Source: Myxococcales bacterium (GTDB lineage Bacteria; Myxococcota; Polyangia; Nannocystales; Nannocystaceae). Taken from it: a DNA stretch of 64,000 nucleotides. The DNA lies in contig JAEUJW010000055.1 of assembly GCA_016793465.1 (NCBI GenBank), positions 124,001 to 188,000 on the forward strand, given 5' to 3'. The position numbers and the translations under genes are program-made. Each line of letters begins with the position of its first letter. The first letter of the stretch is position 1. The notes beneath the pieces were generated by a model. The model saw nothing but the letters and a program-made list of their open reading frames with translations. It was not told the DNA's origin and did not search any database. Below are positions 24,545-32,707 of this stretch, piece by piece.

Positions 24545-25543
24545 TCAGCGCGGTCTTCTGGCTGATTTGTTCGCGGGCGCCTTCGCGGCGCGCTTCGCGG
24601 TCGGTTTGGATGCGGCCGCCTTGGCGGTCTTCCTGGCGGCGGTCGCGTTCGCGGGCGCCTTCGCGGAGCGCTTCGCGGTCGGTTTGGATGCGGTCGCCTT
24701 GGCGGTCTTCCTGGCGGCGGTCGCGTTCGCGGGCGCCTTCGCGGAGCGCTTCGCGGTTGGTTTGGACGCGGCCGCCTTGGTGGTCTTCCTGGCGGCGGTC
24801 GCGTTGGCGGGTGTCCTGTTCGCGGAGCGCTTCGCGGTCGGTTTGGATGCGGCCGCCTTCGCGGTCTTCCTGGCGGCGGTCGCGTTGGCGGGCGTCTTCG
24901 CGGAGCTTCCGGTAGTCGGTTTGGATGCTGTCGCCTTCGCGGTCTTCCTGGCGGCGGTCGCGTTGGCGGCGGTCTTCCCGGCGGCGGTCGCGTTGGCGGG
25001 CGTCGTGCTCGCGGAGCTTCTGCTGGTCGGCCTCTTCTTGGCGGCGGAGGTTTTGGCGGTCGGCCTGGATGCGTTCTTCTCGGCGGCCGTCTTCGCGGTG
25101 GTCGCCGACTTCCTGGTCGTCGTCTCCTCGCGCGGGGACTTTTTTGTGGTGGAGGTCTTCTTCGCGCCGAGGCTGGCCTCGCGGTAGGACGCTTGCAGGG
25201 CCTGGCGCAGCGCGGGGTCGGCGGGGGCGTCGAAGTAGAACTGGATCATCTCGGAGACGACGTCGAGGGTGCCGCGTTTAAAAACGGTGCCGCTGTCGAC
25301 CATGTAGAAGTAGGCGTCGTAGACGTGCTTGCCGTCGGCCTCGACCTGCCAGATCTCGAGGTGCTGCAGGACGGCTTCTTCGTCGTCGCTGTCGAAGCGC
25401 TCGCTGACCGGGAGGAGCTGGCCGTCGTAGCGCTTGCCGGCCTCGCGGAGCTGGCGGCGCTGGACGTCGGTGAGCTGGTCGGCGGCGGTCGGCTTGAACA
25501 GATGGGCGAAGCGAAGGGCCATCGGGCGCATGGTCCCATGCAT
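24545..25543 (-). CDS. Protein with histone-H1-like Lys/Ala repeat tail
   Basis: 332 residues from the first ATG; starts at 25531 or 25522 are also possible. Residues ~10-125 form an acidic/aromatic globular domain (FDSDDEEAVLQHLEIWQVEADG, YFYMVDSGTVFKRGT). From ~130 to the end the protein is Ala/Lys/Thr/Arg only, with about five copies of a 26-residue unit (PANATAARKTAKAAASKPTA, then KRSAKA), also visible as a ~78-bp DNA tandem repeat. Such tails occur in bacterial histone-H1-like and AlgP-like DNA-binding proteins; nucleoid binding is inferred. The globular domain is not one I recognise. Confidence 0.75.
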   Translation of the reverse strand: MHGTMRPMALRFAHLFKPTAADQLTDVQRRQLREAGKRYDGQLLPVSERFDSDDEEAVLQHLEIWQVEADGKHVYDAYFYMVDSGTVFKRGTLDVVSEMIQFYFDAPADPALRQALQASYREASLGAKKTSTTKKSPREETTTRKSATTAKTAAEKNASRPTAKTSAAKKRPTSRSSASTTPANATAAGKTAANATAARKTAKATASKPTTGSSAKTPANATAARKTAKAAASKPTAKRSANRTPANATAARKTTKAAASKPTAKRSAKAPANATAARKTAKATASKPTAKRSAKAPANATAARKTAKAAASKPTAKRAAKAPANKSARRPR

Positions 25544-25583
25544 CCCGATGGCCCGGTGAGGCGCGCGCGAGGGGGCGGGCCGA

Positions 25584-26591
25584 TTACTTCGCGGGGGCGT
25601 CCTTGGCCGGGGTGGCGGTGGAGCTCTTGGCCGGGGTGGTGGTCGTGGTGCTCCTGGCCGGGGCCGCGCCGCCCTTGTTGATCGGGGCGCCGCTCGGGTC
25701 GGCGGTCGGGGCGACGAGCGGGTTGGTGGTCGGGGCGCCGGTCGGGTTGGCGGCCGGGTCCGCGGTGGTCGGGGTCGGCGTGGCGCCGGCGGTCGCGGCG
25801 GCGGGGTCGGCCGGGGCGCCAGCGGGCGGCGTGGCCGGGCCGGTGCCGGGCGGGTCCTCGTTCTTGTCGTAGCAGCACAGCACGCCGCCGTTGCGCTCGG
25901 AGGTCACCGAGCCGCAGCCCTCGGCCTTGCCGAGCGAGATGCGGGTCTGGCCCTTCCACACGCCGTCGCGGCACTTGCCGAACTGGCAGCCGTCGCCGCA
26001 GCACACCGGCTCGGCGCAGTAGCCGGAGTCCATGCAGGGGAACACGGTGTCGGGCGTCGGCGCGGGCGGGCACAGCTCCTCGCTCTGGCCGTGCGACATG
26101 GCGGCCACGAACTTGCCCGGGCCGGCCTCCTTGTTGCAGGCCTTGAAGGTGGTGTGGGTCTTCAGGTCGTCGTTCTTGCCGTTGGTGCCGCACACGTGCC
26201 AGCCGGGGGCGCAGGCGTCGGCGGGCACGGTGCACACGCCCTTGTCGGGCTCCTTCTTGGCGTCGCCCTTGACGTCGTCGCCGCAGACCTTGCCCGTGGG
26301 CTTGTCGCGCAGGCTCTTGGTGCCCTCCCAGGTGGCGAGGCAGCCGGCGACGCGGCGGTGGCGGGTGATGTCGGCGAAGCCCTCGCGCTGGCCGTCGGCG
26401 CAGCCGACCGAGCCGGGCTCGCCCTTCTCGCTCTCGATGAACTTGATGCCCTGGAGGGACTTCGGCGGGTCCTTGGCGCCGGGTTCGTCGTAGCCGCCGA
26501 CGTTGGGCCCGGGGCCGCAGACACAGGCGGTCTGCAGCAGCATGCCGAGACAGGAGCCGAGGGCGATGAGCTTCGCGAGGGACAGAGCCAT
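25584..26591 (-). CDS. Cys-rich lipoprotein with Thr/Ala/Pro tail
   Basis: 335 residues. Signal peptide ALSLAKLIALGSCLGMLL with lipobox LQTAC. The mature domain has about 20 Cys residues in pairs (VCGDD, ACAPGWHVCG, CAEPVCCGDGCQFGKC, LCCYDKN), suggesting a disulfide-stabilised extracellular or periplasmic domain. The last ~90 residues are a low-complexity T/P/A linker with PTADPSGAP-type units and a Lys at the end. ATG 26591 follows a TATCCT -10 box by 10 nt. Family unknown. Confidence 0.8.
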   Translation of the reverse strand: MALSLAKLIALGSCLGMLLQTACVCGPGPNVGGYDEPGAKDPPKSLQGIKFIESEKGEPGSVGCADGQREGFADITRHRRVAGCLATWEGTKSLRDKPTGKVCGDDVKGDAKKEPDKGVCTVPADACAPGWHVCGTNGKNDDLKTHTTFKACNKEAGPGKFVAAMSHGQSEELCPPAPTPDTVFPCMDSGYCAEPVCCGDGCQFGKCRDGVWKGQTRISLGKAEGCGSVTSERNGGVLCCYDKNEDPPGTGPATPPAGAPADPAAATAGATPTPTTADPAANPTGAPTTNPLVAPTADPSGAPINKGGAAPARSTTTTTPAKSSTATPAKDAPAK

Positions 26592-26601
26592 ATGGGGCGG
26601 C

Positions 26602-26607
26602 AGGATA
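26602..26607 (-). promoter_or_regulatory. -10 box TATCCT of the Cys-rich lipoprotein gene
   Basis: Ends 10 nt before ATG 26591 on the minus strand. Confidence 0.45.
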
Positions 26608-26765
26608 GGCAAAAGTCGGGCGCGATCCCAGTCCCAACCGTCGCCGGCGCGACGATCGGGCCAGGTCCGCGTCCGACGGGGCGATCGCGCCGATTGCGCG
26701 AAACGGCCGCTACGGGCCGCCACGGGCCGGAATTGGCCGCGCGGCGGGCGAGACCGGAAGTCGCG

Positions 26766-27698
26766 TCACGGGCTCGGCGGAGGGCCGGGGCGATCGGCGT
26801 CGGCCTGGGGCTCTGGGCTCGCGGCGGCGGCCCGTGCCTCGGCGGCGGCCTCCTCGGCGGCGATGCGGGCGGCCTCGGCGGCGCGGGTCTTCGTCTTGGA
26901 CTGGCCGATCAGGTACGAGATGCCGACGCTGGCGAAGAACAGGATCACCATCGGGATCGCCATCATCAGCTGCGAGATCGGCTCGGGCGGGGTCAGGAAG
27001 GCGGCGATGATGAAGATGAGGACGACCGAGATCTTCCAGAAGCGCAACAGGCTCTTGTAGGTGACGACCTCGGCGAAGCTGAGGAAGGCGATGAGCAGCG
27101 GGAACTCGAACACGGCGCCGAACGCCACGAGGATGGTGGTGGCGTCGCTGACGTAGTCGATGAGCGCGAAGTTGGGGTCGATCGCGGTCGCCCCGCTGTT
27201 GGCCTTGGCGTAGGTGATCAGCCACTCGATCGTCCACGGGAGCACGACCGTGTAGCAGAAGCCGGCGCCGAGCAGGAACATGACCACGCTGGTGGCCACG
27301 AACGGGATCACGAACTTCTTCTCGCGGGCGTACAGGCCCGGGGCGATGAACATCCAAAATTGATAGAACCCGATCGGCGCGGCCAGGAAGATGCCGGCGG
27401 CCACGGCGATGCGCATGTCGGTCATGAAGGCGTCCGTCATGCGCAGGACCTGCAGCTTGGCCTCGTCCGGCATGCCGGCGTTGGCCCACGCCTTCTGCAG
27501 CGGGGCGGTCAGGAACTCGCGCAGCTCGGTCGCGTAGACGAAGCAGAGCACGACGGCGACCATCACGCCGAGCGCCGCCTTGACCAGGCGACTGCGCAGC
27601 TCCGAGAGGTGGTCCCAGAACGACATCGGGGTGTCGCCCTCGGGGCCCTCGGCCAGGCCGTCGTGGCCGTTGTTGGGACTCGCGGGGGTGTCGGTCAT
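26766..27698 (-). CDS. tatC: Sec-independent protein translocase TatC
   Basis: 310 residues. Six hydrophobic helices and the family signature MSFWDHLSELRSRLVKA at the N-terminus, with FYQFWMFIAPGLYAREKKFV in the second cytosolic/first periplasmic region. TatC recognises twin-arginine signal peptides and forms the core of the Tat exporter in the inner membrane. The C-terminal ~45 residues are an Ala/Glu-rich cytoplasmic extension not found in short TatC proteins. ATG 27698 lies 1 nt after the stop of the upstream tatB-like gene, so the two form one operon. Confidence 0.97.
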   Translation of the reverse strand: MTDTPASPNNGHDGLAEGPEGDTPMSFWDHLSELRSRLVKAALGVMVAVVLCFVYATELREFLTAPLQKAWANAGMPDEAKLQVLRMTDAFMTDMRIAVAAGIFLAAPIGFYQFWMFIAPGLYAREKKFVIPFVATSVVMFLLGAGFCYTVVLPWTIEWLITYAKANSGATAIDPNFALIDYVSDATTILVAFGAVFEFPLLIAFLSFAEVVTYKSLLRFWKISVVLIFIIAAFLTPPEPISQLMMAIPMVILFFASVGISYLIGQSKTKTRAAEAARIAAEEAAAEARAAAASPEPQADADRPGPPPSP

Positions 27699-27699
27699 G

Positions 27700-28560
27700 T
27701 CATGCGGCGTCCGAACGATCGTCGTGGGCGGGCGGGTCGTCCGGCTCGTCCGCGAGCGGCGGGCCGAACGGGCGCGACGAGGCGACCGCACCAGGGACAG
27801 GCGGGCGCGAGGGGGCCGCCGCGCTCGCCAGTGCCGCGGCGCTCACCGGGGTCGCGGCGGCTCCGGCCGCGAGGGCCGCGGCGCTCACCGGGGTCGCGGC
27901 GGAGCGCGGCGCGGACGGGGCGGAGGCGGGCGGGGGCGGAGCGGCGGGTGTGCTCGCGGAGCTCGCGGCGGGCGGGGGCGGAGCGGCGGGTGCGCTCGCG
28001 GAGCTCGTGGCGGGCGGGGGCGGAGCGGCGGGGGTGCTCGCGGAGCTCGCGGCGGGCGGGATCGGAGCGGCGGGCGTGCTCGTGGCGGGCGAGCTCGCGG
28101 AGGGTGGGCTCGTTGTCGGTGAGCTCGTGGCGGGTGTGCTCGTCGCGGGTGGGCTCGCGGCGGGTGGGCTCGCGGCGAGCGTGCTCGTCGCTGCGGCGAC
28201 GGCGGGTGGGGTGCTCGCGGGGTGCGGGTCCTTGCGGCGGGACTCCTCGCGGGCGAGCTCGGACAGGCGCTGTTGGGCCTTCATGGCCTCGCTGCGGGCG
28301 CGCTGGAGTTCGCGGCGGGCGAGGTCCTGGGCGCTCAGGAGTTCCTGTTTGGTGCCGTGGTAGGCGGCCCGGATTTCTTCGATGGGCTCGCGGAGTTCGT
28401 CGGCCTCCATGACCTGGGCGCGGAACTCCTCGGCGGTGCGGCGGATGCTGCCGTAGACCTTGGCGACCGACTTCAGCATGCCGGGCAGCTCGCGCGGGGA
28501 GAAGAGCATCAAGACGACAATCCCGATCAGGATCATCTCGGTGAGGCCGATGCCGAACAC
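27700..28560 (-). CDS. tatB: TatA/TatB-family translocase subunit with long Pro/Ala/Ser tail
   Basis: 286 residues. N-terminal transmembrane helix and hinge FGIGLTEMILIGIVVLMLFSPRELPG, then the amphipathic helix and charged coiled region to ~110, as in TatB. The remaining ~175 residues are low-complexity P/A/S/T with repeated STPAAPPPPA units, far longer than usual. TatB forms the substrate receptor with TatC, encoded directly downstream. TatB rather than TatA is favoured by length and pairing with tatC, but the hinge resembles TatA too. The GTG start follows TATGGT by 8 nt. Confidence 0.85.
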   Translation of the reverse strand: MFGIGLTEMILIGIVVLMLFSPRELPGMLKSVAKVYGSIRRTAEEFRAQVMEADELREPIEEIRAAYHGTKQELLSAQDLARRELQRARSEAMKAQQRLSELAREESRRKDPHPASTPPAVAAATSTLAASPPAASPPATSTPATSSPTTSPPSASSPATSTPAAPIPPAASSASTPAAPPPPATSSASAPAAPPPPAASSASTPAAPPPPASAPSAPRSAATPVSAAALAAGAAATPVSAAALASAAAPSRPPVPGAVASSRPFGPPLADEPDDPPAHDDRSDAA

Positions 28561-28568
28561 TGCCCAGG

Positions 28569-28574
28569 ACCATA
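28569..28574 (-). promoter_or_regulatory. -10 box TATGGT of the tatBC operon
   Basis: Ends 8 nt before GTG 28560 on the minus strand, implying a leaderless tatBC mRNA. Confidence 0.45.
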
Positions 28575-28668
28575 GCAGCGTCCGCGCGCGGCGGCGAGGG
28601 CCGAGGAGGGCGCGGACGAGGGCGCACGGGCCGCTCGCGGGGTCCGGAGGCGACCCTCCCGGGGCGCG

Positions 28669-30783
28669 TCAGACGGCGGAGGGCTTGCCGCCGGGCTTGC
28701 CGGGGCGGCTGGCGCGGCGCGGGGTCTGCGACAGGCCGACGCGCGCGGCGAGCTGCTCGATCAGGCTGCGCTGGTACTGCATGCCCTCGCGCACGGAGCT
28801 GAGGCCGTCGAGGATGTGCTCGGCGCCCTGGGCCTGGGCGCGGTGGGCCTTGCTGAGCTGGCTGACCATCTCGGAGATGGTCTCGATGGCGCGGGTGATC
28901 TGGCGCGAGCCGCGGGTCTGCTCCTGGGTCGACCGCTCGACGTGGCGGGTGATCGTCTTCATCTTCTCGGCCGAGCGCATGATCTGCTCGGCGCCGCGGG
29001 CCTGCTCGGCGGTCGCGGTGGCGACCTGCTGCACGGTGGTGGCGACCACGTTGATCGCGTCGGTGACCTGCTTGGAGCTGCGGGTCTGTTCGACGGCGAC
29101 CTTGGCGATCTCGCGGACCATCTGCGTCGAGCGGCGGGCGGAGTCGGAGATCCGCTTGAGGGCGTCCTCGGCCTGATGGCTGACGCGCACGCCGTCGTCG
29201 ACGCTCTTGCTCGAGCGCTGCACGGCCTCGATCGCGTTGCGAGACTCGCGCTGCACCGCCTTGATGATGTCGGCGATCTCCTTGGTGGACGTGGCGCTGC
29301 GCTCGGCGAGGTCCTTAATTTCGTCGGCGACCACGGCGAAGCCCTTGCCGTGCTCGCCGGCCTGGGCGGCGATGATCGCGGCGTTGAGGGCGAGCAGGTT
29401 GGTCTGCTCGGACACGTCGTCGATCACGCCGAGGATCTTGCCGATCTCGCTGATGCGCTCGCCGAGGCGGCTGATGACCGTCACGCCGTCGGCCGAGTAC
29501 GTCTTGATCAGGTTGATGACCTCGATGGTCTGGTTGATCGCGTCGACGCCGCCCTCGGCGGCCCAGACCACCTCCTCGGACAGCTGAGCGGTCTCGTTGG
29601 CGTTGTTCTCGACCTGCTGGATCGACACGTCCATCGCGTTCATCGCCGACGAGGTCTCCTCGGCGGTGGCGCTGAGCGCCTCGATGTTCTTGGCGACCTC
29701 CTTGACCGAGAAGGTCATCTCCTCGATCGAGGTCGCCGTCTCCTGCACGCTCGCGGCCAGGTTGAGCATGCTCTCGGCGACCTCGTCGTTGGCGGCGGCC
29801 ATCTCGAGGATGCTGCTCGCGCTCTCCTCGGCGTTCGAGGCCAGCAGCTCGACGTTGTCGGCGATGCCTTTAAGGCCGCCGTTGACCGACGACAGCGCCT
29901 GCGACGTGTCCTCGATCGCCTGCGCCGACGAGGTGAAGCCCTCGTTGAGCTCGTGCAGCACGGCGGTGGCCTCGGCGTCGAGGCCGCCCTGCGGGAGGTT
30001 GGTGTCGAGCATGGCCTGCAGCTGCTGGGCGTCGCGCATGGCGCCGTCGCGCTGGCTGGTGACCTCGGCGAGGCGGGCGTTGGCCTGGCGCAGCTCGGCC
30101 TGGGCGCGCTCGTGGTTCTCGCGCAGCAGCTCGAGCTCGGCGCCGAGGCGCGAGCGGGTCTCGCTGGCGGTGCGCTGCAGGGCCTCGAGCTCCTCGTGCA
30201 GGGCGTCGAGCTCGCGCGAGCTGGCGCCATTGCTGGCGCCGCGCGGGCTGAGGCGCAGCTCGGCCTCGGCGGCCTGGGCGCGGGCCTCGACGTCGCGGGC
30301 GCGGGCCTCGGCGGCCTGGGCGCGGGCCTCGGCGTCCTGCAGGCGGGCCTGGACCCCGCGGGCTTCGATCTCGGAGGTGCGGTGCTGCAGCTGGAGGTTG
30401 CGGTGCTCGCCGTCGAGGTTGTGCAGGCGGGCGGTCAGCTCGGCGTTCTGCTGCTGGGCGGCGTGGAGCTGCTGCTGGGTCAGCTGCAGCTGCTGCTGGG
30501 CGGACTGCAGCTGGACGCCGAGGCTCTGGGCCTGGCCGCTGTGGTCCTGGAGGGCGCGCTCGCTCTGGCGGGCGCGGGTCTCGGCCTCCTTCAGGGCGAG
30601 GCGGTCCTCGTCGGCGCGACCGAGGGCCAGCTCGGCCCGCGAGGCGATGGCCCACCCGGCGAGGCCCGCGAGGGCGGCGGCCGCGGCGGCGAGGGCCGGG
30701 GTGTCCTTCATCAGGAAGACGGCGGCCGCGGCGAGCATGCCGAGCAGCGGAGGGACCCAGGACGGCATGGGGAGGCGTTCCAT
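28669..30783 (-). CDS. Methyl-accepting chemotaxis-like protein without a periplasmic sensor
   Basis: 704 residues. Two closely spaced N-terminal hydrophobic segments ([16 protein letters not shown] and [17 protein letters not shown]) leave no room for a periplasmic ligand domain. A Gln/Glu/Arg-rich coiled coil (~70-260) leads into the signalling domain. The hairpin tip is present: [32 protein letters not shown], written here in the two parts [12 protein letters not shown] and [15 protein letters not shown]; position 'AAIIAAQ' carries Ile where most receptors have Glu. Probably senses a cytoplasmic or membrane signal and couples to CheA/CheW. No che genes are adjacent. ATG 30783 lies 14 nt after a TACAAT box. 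Confidence 0.92.
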   Translation of the reverse strand: MERLPMPSWVPPLLGMLAAAAVFLMKDTPALAAAAAALAGLAGWAIASRAELALGRADEDRLALKEAETRARQSERALQDHSGQAQSLGVQLQSAQQQLQLTQQQLHAAQQQNAELTARLHNLDGEHRNLQLQHRTSEIEARGVQARLQDAEARAQAAEARARDVEARAQAAEAELRLSPRGASNGASSRELDALHEELEALQRTASETRSRLGAELELLRENHERAQAELRQANARLAEVTSQRDGAMRDAQQLQAMLDTNLPQGGLDAEATAVLHELNEGFTSSAQAIEDTSQALSSVNGGLKGIADNVELLASNAEESASSILEMAAANDEVAESMLNLAASVQETATSIEEMTFSVKEVAKNIEALSATAEETSSAMNAMDVSIQQVENNANETAQLSEEVVWAAEGGVDAINQTIEVINLIKTYSADGVTVISRLGERISEIGKILGVIDDVSEQTNLLALNAAIIAAQAGEHGKGFAVVADEIKDLAERSATSTKEIADIIKAVQRESRNAIEAVQRSSKSVDDGVRVSHQAEDALKRISDSARRSTQMVREIAKVAVEQTRSSKQVTDAINVVATTVQQVATATAEQARGAEQIMRSAEKMKTITRHVERSTQEQTRGSRQITRAIETISEMVSQLSKAHRAQAQGAEHILDGLSSVREGMQYQRSLIEQLAARVGLSQTPRRASRPGKPGGKPSAV

Positions 30784-30797
30784 CGGCGCGCCGCGGC

Positions 30798-30803
30798 ATT
30801 GTA
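30798..30803 (-). promoter_or_regulatory. -10 box TACAAT of the chemoreceptor-like gene
   Basis: A consensus-like TACAAT on the minus strand ending 14 nt before ATG 30783; leader of a few nucleotides. Confidence 0.5.
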
Positions 30804-30879
30804 CGGGACGGGGGTCGCAAGCTCCAGGCTCGGGCGGCTCGGCGGCTGGGCGAAAATGTGCGAACGCGGGGCCGTTTCG

Positions 30880-31015
30880 GGGCCGATCGCCCGCGGGGCG
30901 ACCCGGCGTCGGCGGCCAAGGATTCGGCCCGTCAGGGCCGAGCGCCCGCGGGGCGACCCCGGCGTCGGCGGCCAAGGATTCGGCCCGTCAGGGCCGATCG
31001 CCCGCAGGGCGACCC
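30880..31015. repeat. 55/56-bp tandem repeat, 2.5 copies
   Basis: A unit starting GGGCCGATCGCCCGCGGGGC and ending TTCGGCCCGTCA occurs at 30880-30934 and 30935-30990, with the first 25 bp repeated at 30991-31015. It fills most of the 319-bp gap between the chemoreceptor-like gene and the next minus-strand gene; no ORF of note is seen there. Confidence 0.88.
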
Positions 31016-31025
31016 AGGCCCCGGA

Positions 31026-31089
31026 GGGGCCGTGAAGACGGGAGGGGCCGTGAAGACGGGCGGGGCCGTGAAGACGGGCGGGGCCGTGA
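31026..31089. repeat. 18-bp tandem repeat GGGGCCGTGAAGACGGG
   Basis: Copies begin at 31026, 31044, 31062 and (truncated) 31080. The core GGCCGTGAAGAC recurs at 63805-63855, about 33 kb away, also next to a gene boundary. Confidence 0.88.
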
Positions 31090-31102
31090 GGCCAGCACGA
31101 AG

Positions 31103-32080
31103 TTACAGCAGGGGGAGCTGGGTGCCCTGGGCTTGCGACTCGACGCGGGCGCCGAGCTCCTGCAGGAAGCGGCGGGCGCCGCCGGACCACTCGGGATCGC
31201 CGCGCAGGAGGATCTGCGGGCGCTCGCAGGCCTGCCACAGGCGGGCGAGGCCGGGGCGATCGAGGCGGCCGGGGCAGCTCGCGCCGGCGATCTCGACGCC
31301 GCGCGGGTCGGGCAGGCCGGCGTGCCAGGCGTGGACCTGCTGGCGCACGGGCTCGGGGGCGTCGACCAGCAGCACGGCCCCGCTCGGCGGCTGGTCGCGC
31401 TTGGACCTGTCCTTCGGGACAGGCCAGAAGCCGGGCGCGGCCACGGCGTCGTGCGGCCACAGGCGCACCGCGGCGTGCGCGTCGTGGCCCTCGAGGTGGG
31501 GCAGGAAGCGCGGGTGGGCGGTGAACGGCACGCTGGCGAGGCAGCGGTCGGCGACCTGGCGGGCGGCCGAGGCGGTGTCGACGAGGATGGTGACGCTGGC
31601 GCCGAGCGCGTGCAGGGTCGCCAGCGCCTGGGCGGTGAGCGGGGACGGGGGCTGTCCCAGGGACCAGGTCGGCTCGGCGCGCAGCAGCAGCCACTCGCAG
31701 CCGGCGTGGCCGGCCTGCTCGCCGAGGGCCCAGGTGTAGAGGCAGACCGGGCCGCCGCCGCGGGGGTGGAGGCGCACGGCGCTGCCGCCGAGCGGGAGCC
31801 CGGACGGGAGGGTGGAGAGGGCGAGGCGTCCGACCCCGAACTCGCGGCCGTGGTCGACGAGCACCGAGCGGGCGAGGGCGGTGCGCTGCGGCGGCGAGAG
31901 GTTGGCGAGCGCGAGGGCGTAGATCAGGTCGCGGTGGGCGATCCACGGGCCGGGCACCAGCTTGCTGGCGGCGCCGATGTGCGAGAGGAAGCAGGTGCGG
32001 CCGCGGGCGCACGCGTCGAGGCTGAGGCGCTCGCGGGCGATGAGCTGCTGGACGTGGTGGAGCTCGGCCTCGATGGTCAT
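31103..32080 (-). CDS. Conserved-looking protein of unknown function, coupled to tadA
   Basis: 325 residues, no signal peptide or transmembrane segment. N-terminal half contains FLSHIGAASKLVPGPWIAHRDLIYALALANL and the C-terminal half ILLRGDPEWSGGARRFLQELG. No catalytic motif I can name. The ATG overlaps the tadA stop (ATGA), so it is translated from the same mRNA as tadA. A copy of the 18-bp hairpin CCTGTCCTTCGGGACAGG (31406-31423) lies inside the gene and is translated as VPKDRSK, which may be an insertion. Confidence 0.75.
   Translation of the reverse strand: MTIEAELHHVQQLIARERLSLDACARGRTCFLSHIGAASKLVPGPWIAHRDLIYALALANLSPPQRTALARSVLVDHGREFGVGRLALSTLPSGLPLGGSAVRLHPRGGGPVCLYTWALGEQAGHAGCEWLLLRAEPTWSLGQPPSPLTAQALATLHALGASVTILVDTASAARQVADRCLASVPFTAHPRFLPHLEGHDAHAAVRLWPHDAVAAPGFWPVPKDRSKRDQPPSGAVLLVDAPEPVRQQVHAWHAGLPDPRGVEIAGASCPGRLDRPGLARLWQACERPQILLRGDPEWSGGARRFLQELGARVESQAQGTQLPLL
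31406..31423. repeat. Hairpin-family repeat CCTGTCCTTCGGGACAGG inside a gene
   Basis: Identical over 18 bp to the copy at 61555-61572 between convergent genes. Here it is in frame within the tadA-linked coding region. Confidence 0.9.
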
Positions 32081-32586
32081 GCGGAGGCCTCCTGGGCGCG
32101 GGCGCGGGCCCTGGCCTCGCGGTGGCGGGCGCGGGCCTCGCGGAAGAACTCGCTGAGGATCTGGCCGCAGTCGTCGGCGAGCACGCCGGGCTGCACGAGC
32201 ATGCGGTGGTTGAGGCGCGGGTCGTCGCACAGCGAGTACAGCGTGCGGGCGGCGCCGGCCTTGGGGTCGGCGGCGCCGTAGACGAGCCGGGCGACGCGGG
32301 CGTTGACGAGGGCCCCGGCGCACATCGGGCACGGCTCGAGGGTGACGTAGAGGGTGGCGCCGTCGACCCGCCAGGCGCCCATGCGCCGGCAGGCCTCGCG
32401 CAGGGCGTTGATCTCGGCGTGGCCGGAGGGGTCGTCGTCGGCCTCGCGGGTGTTGAAGCCGGTGCCGATGACGCTGTCGCCGAGCACGACGAGCGCGCCG
32501 ACCGGCACGTCGCCGCGGTCGCGGGCCTGGGCGGCGAGGCGCAGGGCCTCGGCCATGTAGACGGCGTCGCGGTCGACCGGGGTCAC
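32077..32586 (-). CDS. tadA: tRNA-specific adenosine-34 deaminase
   Basis: 169 residues. Zinc/catalytic motifs HAE (56-58; Glu58 proton shuttle) and PCPMC (85-89) of the cytidine deaminase fold, with the TadA-type N-terminus MAEALRLAAQARDRGDVPVGA and NARVARLVYGAADPKAGA. It converts A34 to inosine in tRNA-Arg(ACG) so that CGU, CGC and CGA can be read. That tRNA is encoded about 1.9 kb upstream on the same strand. C-terminal ~25 residues are an Arg/Ala-rich extension. GTG start at 32586. A downstream gene overlaps by 4 nt. Confidence 0.96.
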   Translation of the reverse strand: MTPVDRDAVYMAEALRLAAQARDRGDVPVGALVVLGDSVIGTGFNTREADDDPSGHAEINALREACRRMGAWRVDGATLYVTLEPCPMCAGALVNARVARLVYGAADPKAGAARTLYSLCDDPRLNHRMLVQPGVLADDCGQILSEFFREARARHREARARARAQEASA

Positions 32587-32652
32587 GCGCGGACAGCATC
32601 GCGTAAAATCGCGAGGGCGACAACGGCTCTGGGATCGTCGCCGTGACGAAGC

Positions 32653-32685
32653 GCGAGGCCCCGGAGCGCGGGGCGGTCCGGGGCC
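32653..32685 (-). terminator. Hairpin with 11-bp perfect stem downstream of a lipoprotein gene
   Basis: GAGGCCCCGGA (32653-32663) pairs with TCCGGGGCCTC (32675-32685) around an 11-nt loop, 22 nt past the stop of the gene ending at 32708. There is no clear U-run, so intrinsic termination is likely but not certain. Confidence 0.55.
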
Positions 32686-32707
32686 TCGGGAGGGTCGCGG
32701 AGATCCG

